Position numbers and translations under genes: made by a program. A model generated the notes under the pieces. That model saw nothing but the letters and a program-made list of their open reading frames with translations, was not told where the DNA came from and made no database searches. Positions 14,699 through 23,437 of a DNA stretch of 64,000 nucleotides are shown in pieces. Within the stretch, counting starts at the first letter, position 1. Each line of letters begins with the position of its first letter. This stretch comes from Victivallales bacterium. Lineage in GTDB: Bacteria; Verrucomicrobiota; Lentisphaeria; Victivallales; UBA1829. Location of the stretch: NCBI GenBank assembly GCA_016285345.1, contig JAEEQN010000008.1, forward strand, positions 1 through 64,000. The letters run 5' to 3'.

Positions 14699-17212
14699 TC
14701 AAACACTTTGAACGTCCAGCAGGCCGGCGCCTTCCGGGACCTCGAATGTGCCGGAGCCGACGATCAGATAACTGCTTACGGTCGCGCCGTCGTCGGACGA
14801 ATATTTCACGTCCGCATCCCCGCTCGTGTTGGTCACGGTCGCGCCCAGAACGATTCCGAGATTCGTAATTGTGGAGCCGGTGATCTCGCCGATCTCGAAG
14901 GCTCGGCTTCCGCCCGATGCGCCGGAGCTGAACAGAATTTTCGTCGGGTTCTGCTCCGTTCCGCCGTATATCGTGATTCCGCCGCCCGGAGCAATCGGCG
15001 CCGCATTTGTGTTCCCCTTCAAGTCCACAATCGCGCCGGAGGAAATTGTAACCGTTCCGGCAGCACCGTCGCAAACTCCGATGACGTTGGAACCGGCTAG
15101 CCGGAGATGTCCTGAATTTAGGTATATATCCTGCGCGGAACCGTTTGCAATATTGCCGCTTATGACACTGTCAGTCATAGAGCAGGTTGTTCTTCCGATT
15201 ATCATGCCGCCTCCCCTGGAACCGCCCGTGCTATTTCCGATAATCCGTGTAGAACTCAACTCAAGATAGGAAGGTATCTCTGTAAGCAGGACGCCGCCTC
15301 CGTTTGCGCCCGCCGAATTGCCGGAGATGATGGAGGCACTGACATAGCAAGATGCGCCTTGAGATACAACGAGACCGCCGCCTCTAGCTGCGGAGTTGCC
15401 GCTGATGATTACATTATTCAAATCACCAATAGTTCGTGTAAGATTTATGACAAGAGCGCCGCCATAACCACTTGCTGTATTTCCGATAAACCGACAGTCG
15501 GAGCAAATGAATTTGCCTCCTGAAAAAACAGCAACAGCACCAGCGTTATCCGCGCTGATTCCTCCTGAAAAAGAGCATCCGCTTGCACTTGCGGTTGTGC
15601 CGGAAGAAACAGCAGCAATCCTTGTACCGCCGAGATCAATCACGCTATCGCTCCCCGCGCCAGTGACTTTCTCAATATTCAGCCCGCCGCCGCTGCTCAC
15701 GCTGACGGTCGAGCCGGACGGGATGAACGCGTCACCGAGGGTCATGGTGCCACCGTTGACGGCGACATCCTGAAGCGTGAGGTTCGCGACGGTGAACTTG
15801 GACGTACCGCAATCCACCTCGCCCGTCAGCGCGGTTTCGGAATAGCCATTGCCGACGATATGTTTCTCGCCGTTCGCCGTGGAGCCAGAGAGGTCGATCG
15901 TCGTACCGTTGAGCGTCGCGTCGAACGCGACATACTCCTGCGTCGCCGTGTCAATGCCGTACGGGAGCGTGCCGCTGGTCGAGCCGGACGCGTACACGAC
16001 GATGTACCCCGCGACGTGATCCTCCACGGAAATGATCGCGAGGCCGTCATGGAACCTGACCGTGCAATTATTGACGCTGTCCGGCTCCAGCGGGTCTGCG
16101 AGAACAACGTTAGAATCTGTGACGACATAGCCTGTCCCGGCAACAAACAGCTCAATGTGTCCGTCAAGTCCGAATGAACGTATGGATGGCGGTTCCTCAC
16201 GGCTCAGCAGCACTTTGGCGTTTGCAGCTGTGGCATGAATCTCGTATGCTTTCCCGGCACATAGCATGACGTTTGTGGTTTGATTCGCGGATGCGGTAAT
16301 CGCAGGCTCAAATCCAAAGTAACGCGCCTGATCAACAGTGGAACCGCTCACGAGCGCCATGCGGTATCCTGCTGTGATATTGTTCTGCTTTGAGGCAAGC
16401 GAGGCGGAAAGTCCACTGATCGCACTTTGGGGAACGTTGGCGGCACTGATGATGCCCGAACTTGAGATACTGATGCCCGTACCGGCGTTGTCGGAATTCA
16501 GCTTGTCCTGTTTCGTGGCAAGCGAGGCGGAAAGACCTGTCACCTCACTCTGCGGAACGTTGGCTGTGCTGATTACGCCTGCACCGGAAATGGAAATACC
16601 GGTTCCTGCGTTTCCCGACCCCAGTTTGTCCTGTTTTGTAACAGCTGAAGAGGAAACGGCTGTTTGGATCATCTGTTCCGCCTGAGTGCGGGTTACAATT
16701 TCCTGATCCAGTGCGGTCGGATCGCCAAGTCCCGCTACACGATTCCGGACTTTGAAGTTCTCGATTTGAAGGACGAACATGGAGTGTCCTTCGTTATCGT
16801 ATCCGACAAGTTCCCCGTTCAGGCCGGATTTTGTTCCATCATTGCCGAGCCAGGCGGCAAGCTCTTCCGTGTTCATATTGGAAATCGGAATTACAAATTC
16901 CGTGAAGCTCGCGACCTCGCCGTCAACCGTGTCAGTCACAGTATGAACAGAAATGCCGTTTGCGTCCGCAACCAGTTTGCATGCCGTACTCCGGTCAAAG
17001 TCGGAGTCCATACTCCATTGCCAGTTCGTAATGCCGTCAAACGAGGCAATCGGATAAGGTACGGCCCCTTTGTCGGATGCAAACAACCGCATTCGCAGAC
17101 ATACGGCGACTCCGATCGTCAGAACCGGTGCATCCGGATGAAAAACATTTGTACAGTCCCGTACCGCACCGAGCGTTTCATTCGCGACCGCATAAAAAAC
17201 AATATCCTGCAT
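14699..17212 (-). CDS. phage fibre/spike-like protein with coiled repeats and a right-handed beta-helix
   Basis: 837 residues. The N-terminal 200 or so form an unknown globular attachment region. Residues about 205-285 contain near-identical modules with KQDKLxSxNAGTGISIS and VPQSxxxGLSASLASKQ, typical of trimeric phage fibre shafts. The C-terminal 350 residues are full of GG-x-(L/I)-(V/I) and (I/V)ISGNSA-x-xGGG motifs like polymorphic outer-membrane proteins and pectate-lyase-type beta-helices. It probably recognises or degrades a surface glycan. No signal peptide is present, as expected for a virion protein. AAGGAAA precedes the ATG; the upstream gene ends 1 nt before this start. Confidence 0.7.
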   Translation of the reverse strand: MQDIVFYAVANETLGAVRDCTNVFHPDAPVLTIGVAVCLRMRLFASDKGAVPYPIASFDGITNWQWSMDSDFDRSTACKLVADANGISVHTVTDTVDGEVASFTEFVIPISNMNTEELAAWLGNDGTKSGLNGELVGYDNEGHSMFVLQIENFKVRNRVAGLGDPTALDQEIVTRTQAEQMIQTAVSSSAVTKQDKLGSGNAGTGISISGAGVISTANVPQSEVTGLSASLATKQDKLNSDNAGTGISISSSGIISAANVPQSAISGLSASLASKQNNITAGYRMALVSGSTVDQARYFGFEPAITASANQTTNVMLCAGKAYEIHATAANAKVLLSREEPPSIRSFGLDGHIELFVAGTGYVVTDSNVVLADPLEPDSVNNCTVRFHDGLAIISVEDHVAGYIVVYASGSTSGTLPYGIDTATQEYVAFDATLNGTTIDLSGSTANGEKHIVGNGYSETALTGEVDCGTSKFTVANLTLQDVAVNGGTMTLGDAFIPSGSTVSVSSGGGLNIEKVTGAGSDSVIDLGGTRIAAVSSGTTASASGCSFSGGISADNAGAVAVFSGGKFICSDCRFIGNTASGYGGALVINLTRTIGDLNNVIISGNSAARGGGLVVSQGASCYVSASIISGNSAGANGGGVLLTEIPSYLELSSTRIIGNSTGGSRGGGMIIGRTTCSMTDSVISGNIANGSAQDIYLNSGHLRLAGSNVIGVCDGAAGTVTISSGAIVDLKGNTNAAPIAPGGGITIYGGTEQNPTKILFSSGASGGSRAFEIGEITGSTITNLGIVLGATVTNTSGDADVKYSSDDGATVSSYLIVGSGTFEVPEGAGLLDVQSV

Positions 17213-17213
17213 A

Positions 17214-18320
17214 TCAGTTTCCTTGTTTGAAATTGAAATTCAATTCATAATCGTAGATGACTCTGACGTTTCGTGCTTGCCATCCTCGGATGTAACTGTT
17301 CGGCGCGGTATCCGGTCCTCCGAGGCCAGAAACCGAACCGTAGCCCCACGACGCAAAAACGCCGCTGCTCAAAAAGAGCGTATTCGCCCCGGACGATACA
17401 GTCGTGCAGAGCGGATCGAAAACGTATGTGTTGTACGGGTCCTCTGTCGGGGTTCCCTCTTCGTCCCGCTCGCGCAAATCGACCGCATCAAACATGAGTT
17501 TTCCGCCGGATGCCTCCGGACAGCCGTGATGCTCCGGCGCAAGCAATACCGGCTCCCATGCGGAACGGATCGACCATCGTTCGTCCGGATCGGCAAGGCC
17601 CGTGTACTCGTAGTGCAGACAGCATTCCAGCGGGTTGTACCATCCGCCGAACTCAGTTTCGTGAAGAGTCCATTCCGGGATCGCATCATATGCCGCCTGC
17701 GGAGATGTACCGAAGCTGTGATAATCGGCGGGCGAAAAGGCATGGCACATCATGAACCCGCCGTTGGTAACGCTTACATATCGGAGCAGTTTCAGCATTC
17801 TGGTCCGCTGTGAAGCCCAGGCGGCATTCAGACAAACCTGTAATGTTCCATCGGCATAATCCTTTGGGCAGGAGTTGTTCTCCGGGACGGTTTCCGGCAC
17901 GATCAGAGGTTCCGCCAGCGCCGACGCAAGGAGTTCAAATGAGCTGTAGACGACATTCCCCGCGCTGTCCGTAAAACGACGTGCATTGTATTCGTCCAAA
18001 GTATGAAGAAGGAACGCATCGAAGATATGCATAAATGAAAGCCTCCGGGAGAACCCCCGGATCTCATCGTATGCGGATTCTTTTTTTATCTCCCGGAACG
18101 GGATATTCTCCGGATCGGCATTGCCGTACCATTTCCCGGTGAGGATGTGCGCCAGATAATTGTCAATGACCGCCGCCGCGCCGGATGTCGTACAGCTTTC
18201 GTGAAATTCGGAATCCACGGCCTCCCGGCGTTCGCAGAGTGCGGAAACAAGCCCGCGCATCACCGGAAGAGGAGTGCAAAACGCCGGTTCGTTCAGATGA
18301 TAGTCGTCCCACAGGCTCAT
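17214..18320 (-). CDS. hypothetical phage-block protein, 368 aa
   Basis: A Trp/Tyr- and Cys-rich protein without signal peptide or recognised domain; motifs such as EFGGWYNPLECCLHYEYTG and a Gly/Ser-rich C-terminal section suggest a beta-structured virion component. ATG 18320 is preferred over 18329 because GGGAG is then properly spaced and the start overlaps the upstream stop as TGATG. It lies between a presumptive virion gene and the fibre gene, so a fibre-adaptor or baseplate-like role is possible but unproven. Confidence 0.6.
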   Translation of the reverse strand: MSLWDDYHLNEPAFCTPLPVMRGLVSALCERREAVDSEFHESCTTSGAAAVIDNYLAHILTGKWYGNADPENIPFREIKKESAYDEIRGFSRRLSFMHIFDAFLLHTLDEYNARRFTDSAGNVVYSSFELLASALAEPLIVPETVPENNSCPKDYADGTLQVCLNAAWASQRTRMLKLLRYVSVTNGGFMMCHAFSPADYHSFGTSPQAAYDAIPEWTLHETEFGGWYNPLECCLHYEYTGLADPDERWSIRSAWEPVLLAPEHHGCPEASGGKLMFDAVDLRERDEEGTPTEDPYNTYVFDPLCTTVSSGANTLFLSSGVFASWGYGSVSGLGGPDTAPNSYIRGWQARNVRVIYDYELNFNFKQGN

Positions 18321-18892
18321 CAGATCCATCTCCCGCTGATTTCGATATCGCCGCTCAGATGTGCCTGCGTTACAGTTCCGGCCGGACTGACTTTCGCCAA
18401 TGTTTTGTACCAGCCCTGAACCCCGGTGACAGATGAGGAAAGGCTGTTCGCAAATCCGTACACCAGAGCCGGAGGCGTGGCCGCCGCATTATAATACACG
18501 GTCAGATAGATTGAGGCGGATTGACCCGATAAAACCGGAACTGTGCCGGCGGGCATGTTGTGAATGACATTCCCGATTCGGATTACTCCGGCATATTCAT
18601 CGGACGGATCGGCGCCGTTGAAAATCCTGGCTGATGTCCCGCCGACGATTTCCACGGCAAACGCCCCGGCATATCCCGACGCAACCTGGGTTTCCGAGGC
18701 GGCGGCGCCGGTGTTTTCCGGATCCGGACCGTTCCAGCGGATGAGCTTGCCCGCGCCGGTGTCGAGGACATCCAGGAGCGGCGATGCGGACGCAAGCTTG
18801 TCGAGCTGTTCCACAGCTTCGGCCAGAGCATTGAATTTCTCGCGGAGAACATCGAACAGATTCTCGCCGGATTCCAGTCTGGGTACGATCAT
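18320..18892 (-). CDS. hypothetical phage-block protein, 190 aa
   Basis: Begins with a coiled-coil-like helix (LFDVLREKFNALAEAVEQLDKLA) followed by a Gly/Ala-rich beta domain. No family recognised. It overlaps its upstream gene (ATGA) and its downstream gene (TGATG), so it is part of a tightly coupled translational unit. The arrangement, a short coiled coil followed by a small beta domain, is common in short fibre or adaptor proteins. Confidence 0.6.
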   Translation of the reverse strand: MIVPRLESGENLFDVLREKFNALAEAVEQLDKLASASPLLDVLDTGAGKLIRWNGPDPENTGAAASETQVASGYAGAFAVEIVGGTSARIFNGADPSDEYAGVIRIGNVIHNMPAGTVPVLSGQSASIYLTVYYNAAATPPALVYGFANSLSSSVTGVQGWYKTLAKVSPAGTVTQAHLSGDIEISGRWI

Positions 18893-19671
18893 GCGCCGTT
18901 CTCCTCCGCGTTTTCGTACAGCGTACCGTCCCAGCCGGCCGGATCGGGCGATGCTTTGTAGATGACTTTAGCGATGTAGCGGCGCCCATCGGGATGAATC
19001 TGCCCGCCGAGGTTCAGCCAGTTCGTCACACCTACGCCGAAGTCGCCGAGCGCGGGCGTGCTGATCTTTCCGGCGCATGCGGCCGCTGCCCACGAAGCAT
19101 CCCGCAATGTGCAGTGGCGGCTGAACTCCGTGATTGTGTAGCTCGGCATCAAATATGATTCACAATTCATGACCGGCATCTTCAGCAGATGCCACGCTTC
19201 GCCGAGAGAAGTGACGGCTTGCGGCGTTTTCACCCAACGATAGCTGGCGCGTTGAACAGCCGTCAATACTGGATCCGTCGCGGTCGCCCACCACGCGGGA
19301 ACCTCGTCCGTCCCTTTTGCCGCGAGACAGTAGTTCCAGTTTGTCCGGTAGTCGGAATGCCGTTCCAAGGGCACGGACATAACGGATATGTCCAGCGTGT
19401 GCTCCTTCGGGCCGTGCCGTCCGATCAGAAACCGAAGATTGCTTCCGGCATTCAGATTCTCCCAGTTGAGCTCGATCTCATAGACCGGACCGCCGATCTG
19501 CCGGGTACGCCAGGAAACCAGTTCATATTCGCCCGATTTGTCCCGGTCGCCGATTGCCAGGCGGGCGCTTCGCTCCTCCACCTCTTCCCGCGTCCCGTAA
19601 TAGATTTCGCGGTAGGAGGCCCCGCCGGAGTCCCTGCTCCGGACGATGCTTTTATGTTTCAGTTTCAGCAT
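18889..19671 (-). CDS. hypothetical phage-block protein, 260 aa
   Basis: Starts MLKLKHKSIVRSRDSGGASYREIYYGTREEVEERSARLAIGDRD; the central part is rich in Trp and Tyr. No known motif is visible and it has no signal or membrane segment. GGGAGGGG lies just upstream of the ATG. The 4-bp overlap with the next gene shows coupling. It could be a structural connector, but this is inference from position only. Confidence 0.6.
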   Translation of the reverse strand: MLKLKHKSIVRSRDSGGASYREIYYGTREEVEERSARLAIGDRDKSGEYELVSWRTRQIGGPVYEIELNWENLNAGSNLRFLIGRHGPKEHTLDISVMSVPLERHSDYRTNWNYCLAAKGTDEVPAWWATATDPVLTAVQRASYRWVKTPQAVTSLGEAWHLLKMPVMNCESYLMPSYTITEFSRHCTLRDASWAAAACAGKISTPALGDFGVGVTNWLNLGGQIHPDGRRYIAKVIYKASPDPAGWDGTLYENAEENGA

Positions 19672-19686
19672 GTTCCCCTCCCTGTC

Positions 19687-19833
19687 TCAATTGATCGTTC
19701 CGATTTCCTCGAGTTTCTCGGCGATCTCGTCGAGCTCGGCGTTGATCTGCCTCAGGATTTCCATGATAACTTCCGCTTCCGGATCATATTCGTTCTCGGG
19801 CGTTTCCGCCTTGGCTGCCGTTTCCCCGTTCAT
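19687..19833 (-). CDS. short acidic coiled-coil protein
   Basis: 48 residues ending in a heptad-like helix (ILRQINAELDEIAEKLEEIG). ATG 19833 is favoured over an in-frame GTG at 19872 because GGGAG lies 8 nt before it. It is too small for functional assignment; it sits inside the phage block between structural genes. Confidence 0.5.
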   Translation of the reverse strand: MNGETAAKAETPENEYDPEAEVIMEILRQINAELDEIAEKLEEIGTIN

Positions 19834-19884
19834 CTCATTCTCCCGTTGTTCTTTGTTTTGTTTTTTCCTCACGCCTTAAGTTCG

Positions 19885-20217
19885 TCACAGCCCCGACACC
19901 TCGGCTTCGTCGCTTCTCTCCGCCTTCACGGTGAACTTCTGGTATTTTCCTTTTTCCGAGTTCAGGACTGCCGATGTGATAAGGAATGCTTTTTCCTGGA
20001 ACGTCAGTGTTTCCCCGGCCTCCGGAATATTGCCGCCTTCCACGAGCCCGTCGAATTCCAGTTCCGTACGGCGGCTTGTGGCGGCGAGTTTATCTTTTCT
20101 GCCGTCTTCTCCATGAACGGATACCGTCCCGGTCAACGACGAACGCATTCGGATGTTCCGCATGGCGATGTCGAAACCGCCTCCGTCCCACCCGGAAATC
20201 AATCCTATGGCACGCAT
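19885..20217 (-). CDS. hypothetical phage-block protein, 110 aa
   Basis: A small beta-rich protein (TGTVSVHGEDGRKDKLAATSRRTELEFDGLVEG) starting 1 nt after the gp36-like gene. No motif identified. Its position after the head-completion gene would suit a small head-tail joining or tail-terminator component; this is not demonstrated. Confidence 0.55.
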   Translation of the reverse strand: MRAIGLISGWDGGGFDIAMRNIRMRSSLTGTVSVHGEDGRKDKLAATSRRTELEFDGLVEGGNIPEAGETLTFQEKAFLITSAVLNSEKGKYQKFTVKAERSDEAEVSGL

Positions 20218-20218
20218 C

Positions 20219-20638
20219 TCAATAGCCCCTCATGGTTTCTCGGGTAAAGACCGGTTCGTCGCAGGCAACTGCGGCAAACCCCTGTCCGCGCACAGATTCC
20301 GCCGCACCGGGCAGGACCAGTTCGCCGGACGCCGTTTTCTCAAGAGAACTGCGCACAAAGGCGACACGCATTTTGAGTTTATCGGGCAGAGAGTCGCCCG
20401 CACAGCGAACCCGGGCGCGCTCTTCGCACAGGGTCAGGTTCCAGTCGCGAAGCAGCGCTTCGGCGCGTTCGGACGCGACAGGCGTTTCGTAGCGGCATCC
20501 GGCGGCCGCGTCGATTTCCGCCGCCGCGGCTTCCAGATCGGCCTGCGCCGTCGCCGTACCGGTCTCGTCGTTGCCGTACAATCCCGCATAATCCTGACCG
20601 AGGCGCACTTTCAATTCATTGATCGTGGCGTATGCCAT
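20219..20638 (-). CDS. Mu gp36-like (DUF1320) head-tail connector
   Basis: 139 residues beginning MAYATINELKVRLGQDYAGLYGND, then A-D-L-E-A-A-A-A-E-I-D-A-A-A-G-C-R-Y, the pattern of the DUF1320/Mu gp36 family, which functions at the head-tail junction in Mu-like phages. Good ribosome site AAAGGA. It follows the gpT-like capsid gene after a 209-bp gap, the same order as in Mu. Confidence 0.72.
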   Translation of the reverse strand: MAYATINELKVRLGQDYAGLYGNDETGTATAQADLEAAAAEIDAAAGCRYETPVASERAEALLRDWNLTLCEERARVRCAGDSLPDKLKMRVAFVRSSLEKTASGELVLPGAAESVRGQGFAAVACDEPVFTRETMRGY

Positions 20639-20847
20639 GAGACGATCCTTTCATTTCGTTGTTGTTTGAACTGAAAAAGAAAAATGGCTGATTCCGGCGG
20701 GGAGGGAAGGGCGGAGAATCCGTACAGCGGATATCCTGTTTGCCTGCAATCAAAAAAGAAACCGCCTCCGCGCCAAGGAGATAATCGCAGCGGATTCCCC
20801 ATGCCCTGTTCCCCCCCTCATCCGTCAGCCGCTTATTCCATATTCGG
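20639..20847 (-). other. non-coding gap inside the phage block
   Basis: 209 bp between the capsid and gp36-like genes in an otherwise compact block. There is no plausible gene. Read on the minus strand it holds GC-rich segments each followed by T-rich runs, so a transcription attenuator is possible. Confidence 0.4.
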
Positions 20848-21750
20848 TCAGCCTGCGGCGGTGCCGCCGCGTCCCAGGAGATGCGGGAACAGCGCGGCCG
20901 CGTTGCCGTACGCCTCTGCGCCGAAAAGGATTCTGCCGTCCATAAAGACGTTTTCATCGTTCGGCTGGTTCAGGATCGTAAGAGATGCTTCCTTGTTCTT
21001 CAGGACCAGGATGGGCTTCAGCGCGCCGGTGAAACGGCCCAGGAACCAGTAGTTGGCGTTCGTGCCGGTAAGGCGCGGGCTGACGACCAGTTTGACCTTG
21101 TCCTTGTGGGGATTGGCGAATTCCTGATCGCTGGCGTCACGGTAGGTGTCGGAGTACAGGATTTCGCGGGCGGTATCTTCCAGCGCGGGGCCGACAATCA
21201 GGTGCGTCGGACGCGTGTTGACGGGCTGGCCGTTGTGCCCGCGGAAGGAGTACATCTGGGTGAAGAACGAGCCGAAGTTGGCGAACGTGAGAGCGTTGGT
21301 CGTGACGTTGTTGATCGTGCTCGGTCCGTACTTGCGGGAGCTGTTGTAGAAGCTGGCGCCGTCGATCCAGTTCGGCGGATTCACCAGTGCCTCGGTGAAG
21401 AGGGTGTCCCACAGCTGTTCGCCGGCCTCGCCCATGGCGGCGACCAGCGTGCCGTAAATCCCCCAGTTGTCGCTTTCGACGTCACGCACGGGAATCGCCA
21501 CGGTGTCCTCCCAGGGACGTTCCACGAGGCGGATTTTGTGCGTGGCGAGGTTCTTGATCTGACGCGGGCCGAGCCATTCGCGCATCCCGGCGAAAGCGTC
21601 GAGGAACGGGATTTCCATGGCGGTGTGCTTCGGATCGCCCTCGATGTCGGCGAGGTCGCGGTAGATGGTCTCCGCGCCTTCGACGGCCTGTTTGAACTTC
21701 AGGTTGAAGCTGGTGCGCATCGCGGACAGCGTTTCATGATTGAGTTCCAT
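20848..21750 (-). CDS. Mu-like major capsid protein (gpT)
   Basis: 300 residues. The N-terminus MELNHETLSAMRTSFNLKFKQAVEGA, the segment YRDLADIEGDPKHTAMEIPFLDAFAGMREWLGPRQIKNLATHKIRL and the NPPNWIDGASFYNSS loop match the Mu-like major head subunit family. It would form the icosahedral shell after cleavage or assembly with the gpI protease/scaffold encoded upstream. AAGGAAA precedes the ATG. Length is normal, with no truncation. Confidence 0.88.
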   Translation of the reverse strand: MELNHETLSAMRTSFNLKFKQAVEGAETIYRDLADIEGDPKHTAMEIPFLDAFAGMREWLGPRQIKNLATHKIRLVERPWEDTVAIPVRDVESDNWGIYGTLVAAMGEAGEQLWDTLFTEALVNPPNWIDGASFYNSSRKYGPSTINNVTTNALTFANFGSFFTQMYSFRGHNGQPVNTRPTHLIVGPALEDTAREILYSDTYRDASDQEFANPHKDKVKLVVSPRLTGTNANYWFLGRFTGALKPILVLKNKEASLTILNQPNDENVFMDGRILFGAEAYGNAAALFPHLLGRGGTAAG

Positions 21751-21805
21751 GTTCTTTTTCCTTTTTCATGTTGATTGGTCTGATTCTGAACTCGGGTATT
21801 CCGGC

Positions 21806-22216
21806 TCAGCGCGGGCCGTTGCCGATTTCCGCCACCACGCCGTCCGGAAGGACGTCGCGGACGACGCCCGCGATTACGGCCGCCGTACCGCCCGTGAGCG
21901 TGACGGTCTGGTCGTCCTTCACGTAGCAGGTCTTGTTCAGGTCGCTCGCGGCGAACGCGCCGCTGCTGACCGGGCTGTAGAGGAACATGCCGGAACGGGT
22001 TCTGACGGTTTCGCCGCCGGCCGCGGTGTTTTCGGCACGGCCGACCACGGTGATGGAACCCGCGGACGTGGCGGGAACGGCTTTCCCGCTGGAATTGATC
22101 GCGGTAATTCCGCCCGCGTAGACGGTGCTGCCCGACGCGACGGTGAATTCACGCGTGTAGTGAACGCCGCCGGCCGCGATTTCCCTGGTGTCTCTGGCTT
22201 CTGTGAGTGCTGACAT
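21806..22216 (-). CDS. small capsid decoration-type protein (DUF2190-like)
   Basis: 136 residues, Gly/Ala/Thr-rich and beta-structured. VYAGGITAINSSGKAVPATSAGSITVVGRAENTAAGG fits head-decoration proteins encoded between the protease and capsid genes of Mu-like phages. It is preceded by AAGGAG. The name rests on composition and gene order. Confidence 0.62.
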   Translation of the reverse strand: MSALTEARDTREIAAGGVHYTREFTVASGSTVYAGGITAINSSGKAVPATSAGSITVVGRAENTAAGGETVRTRSGMFLYSPVSSGAFAASDLNKTCYVKDDQTVTLTGGTAAVIAGVVRDVLPDGVVAEIGNGPR

Positions 22217-22262
22217 GGTTCATGTCTCCTTTTGTTGTGATTGTTTTACGCCGTATGGCTTC

Positions 22263-23330
22263 TCAGCCGTGCATGGCGCGTTGATATTCGTCTTTGTCGA
22301 ATCCGAATTTGCGGATCATTTCCTCGTCTGCCGAACTCAGGCTCCGCTTCGGCGCGCGCCGTTTGTCCGGCGCGAACGTCATCCGGCCCGGCACCACGGC
22401 GGGAGCGTGTTCCAGGTAGGACGCCAGCACGGCGCAGTCCTGGGTTTTCGCCCATCCTTCCAGCGCGTGCGTCAGTTTTCCTTCCTGAAGTCCCTGTTCG
22501 ATCAGTTCATCCTTGCGTTTTTCCTCGGCGTCGCAGATCATCGTGTCAAGCTCCTGCCGCAGAGCCTCCGCCTGCCCGGCGCGTTCCTTCACGGCGTCCA
22601 GAGCGGCGGACATGGTCTCATCAGGTTCATCGGCTGCAATGCCAAGCCCTTCGCGCATGGCCGTGATGACGTCGGCTTTCGCCTCGATCGCGGCCGCCGT
22701 ACGCTCGAATGCTTCTTCTTCATTGTTCTCGCCGGACAGCACGATCTCGTCCCAAACCATTTTCCCGAGCAGACGACAGAGCGCGCGTTCGATCGGATCC
22801 TGAAGCCGTTTCAGTTCAATTGCATTCCGTCCGATGTCCTCCGGATCGGCGTCTTCTTCTCCGCCCGCCGCGAGGACGTCCTCGCAGTTCAGCGCGGGTT
22901 CATTCTCCATCGCCACGCTCGTGATGCGGATCGGGCCTTCCTTCAGGCCGCGGATCACGGGCGAACAGTACCGGAATATCTTTTCTTTCAGCAATTCATA
23001 TGCGCCCGGCGTCCATTCCGCCCGGATGCGCAGTTCATCGCCCTCGCGGAACAGCGTCCCGAACCCCATGGCTGCCACGCCGGACGGGATCAGCCGCAGC
23101 ACTTCGCTCTCCTCCACGCCGTGCTTCTCCGCCAGGATGTGGAGATAATGATTCGAGTCGATCGGGATCGCCTCGCCTTTCTTCGCCTGGTACGCCGCGA
23201 TGGCGTCCAGGTCCTCCACGCTCAATCGCAGTTCGTAGTCCTTTCCGTTTTTCACGAGCCGGTTCACGCCCGCATGCAGCAGAGTCCATTCCTCCGGGAC
23301 TCCGTTCACGTCCTGTTTCACAGTGCTCAT
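22263..23330 (-). CDS. Mu-like protease/scaffold protein (gpI)
   Basis: 355 residues. The N-terminal domain with EAIPIDSNHYLHI (catalytic-region D-x-x-H), IPSGVAAMGFGTLFREGDELRIRAEWTPGAYELLKEKIFRYCSPVI and ITSVAMENEPALN matches the Mu gpI protease family. The C-terminal half is a charged coiled coil, as expected of the scaffold part. It processes and templates the head shell. AGGAG and GGAA lie directly upstream of ATG. It follows the terminase gene after a 107-bp gap containing the two-hairpin element E3. Confidence 0.85.
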   Translation of the reverse strand: MSTVKQDVNGVPEEWTLLHAGVNRLVKNGKDYELRLSVEDLDAIAAYQAKKGEAIPIDSNHYLHILAEKHGVEESEVLRLIPSGVAAMGFGTLFREGDELRIRAEWTPGAYELLKEKIFRYCSPVIRGLKEGPIRITSVAMENEPALNCEDVLAAGGEEDADPEDIGRNAIELKRLQDPIERALCRLLGKMVWDEIVLSGENNEEEAFERTAAAIEAKADVITAMREGLGIAADEPDETMSAALDAVKERAGQAEALRQELDTMICDAEEKRKDELIEQGLQEGKLTHALEGWAKTQDCAVLASYLEHAPAVVPGRMTFAPDKRRAPKRSLSSADEEMIRKFGFDKDEYQRAMHG

Positions 23331-23391
23331 TTCCTGCTCCTATGTTTTTGTTTTTCATGTCCCCAATGGGATTACTTGAAAATCATCTTCC

Positions 23392-23437
23392 GTGCCCGAG
23401 CGTAGCCGGGCACAACCGCAGTGGAGGCTGTTGCCTC
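23392..23437 (-). repeat. two-hairpin 3' element, copy E3
   Basis: On the minus strand it starts at the terminase stop codon: GGAGGCAACAGCCTCC, ACTGCGG, then GTGCCCGGCTACGCTCGGGCAC. Same orientation rule as the other copies. The host-type element inside the phage block suggests either long residence or insertion after integration. Confidence 0.75.
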
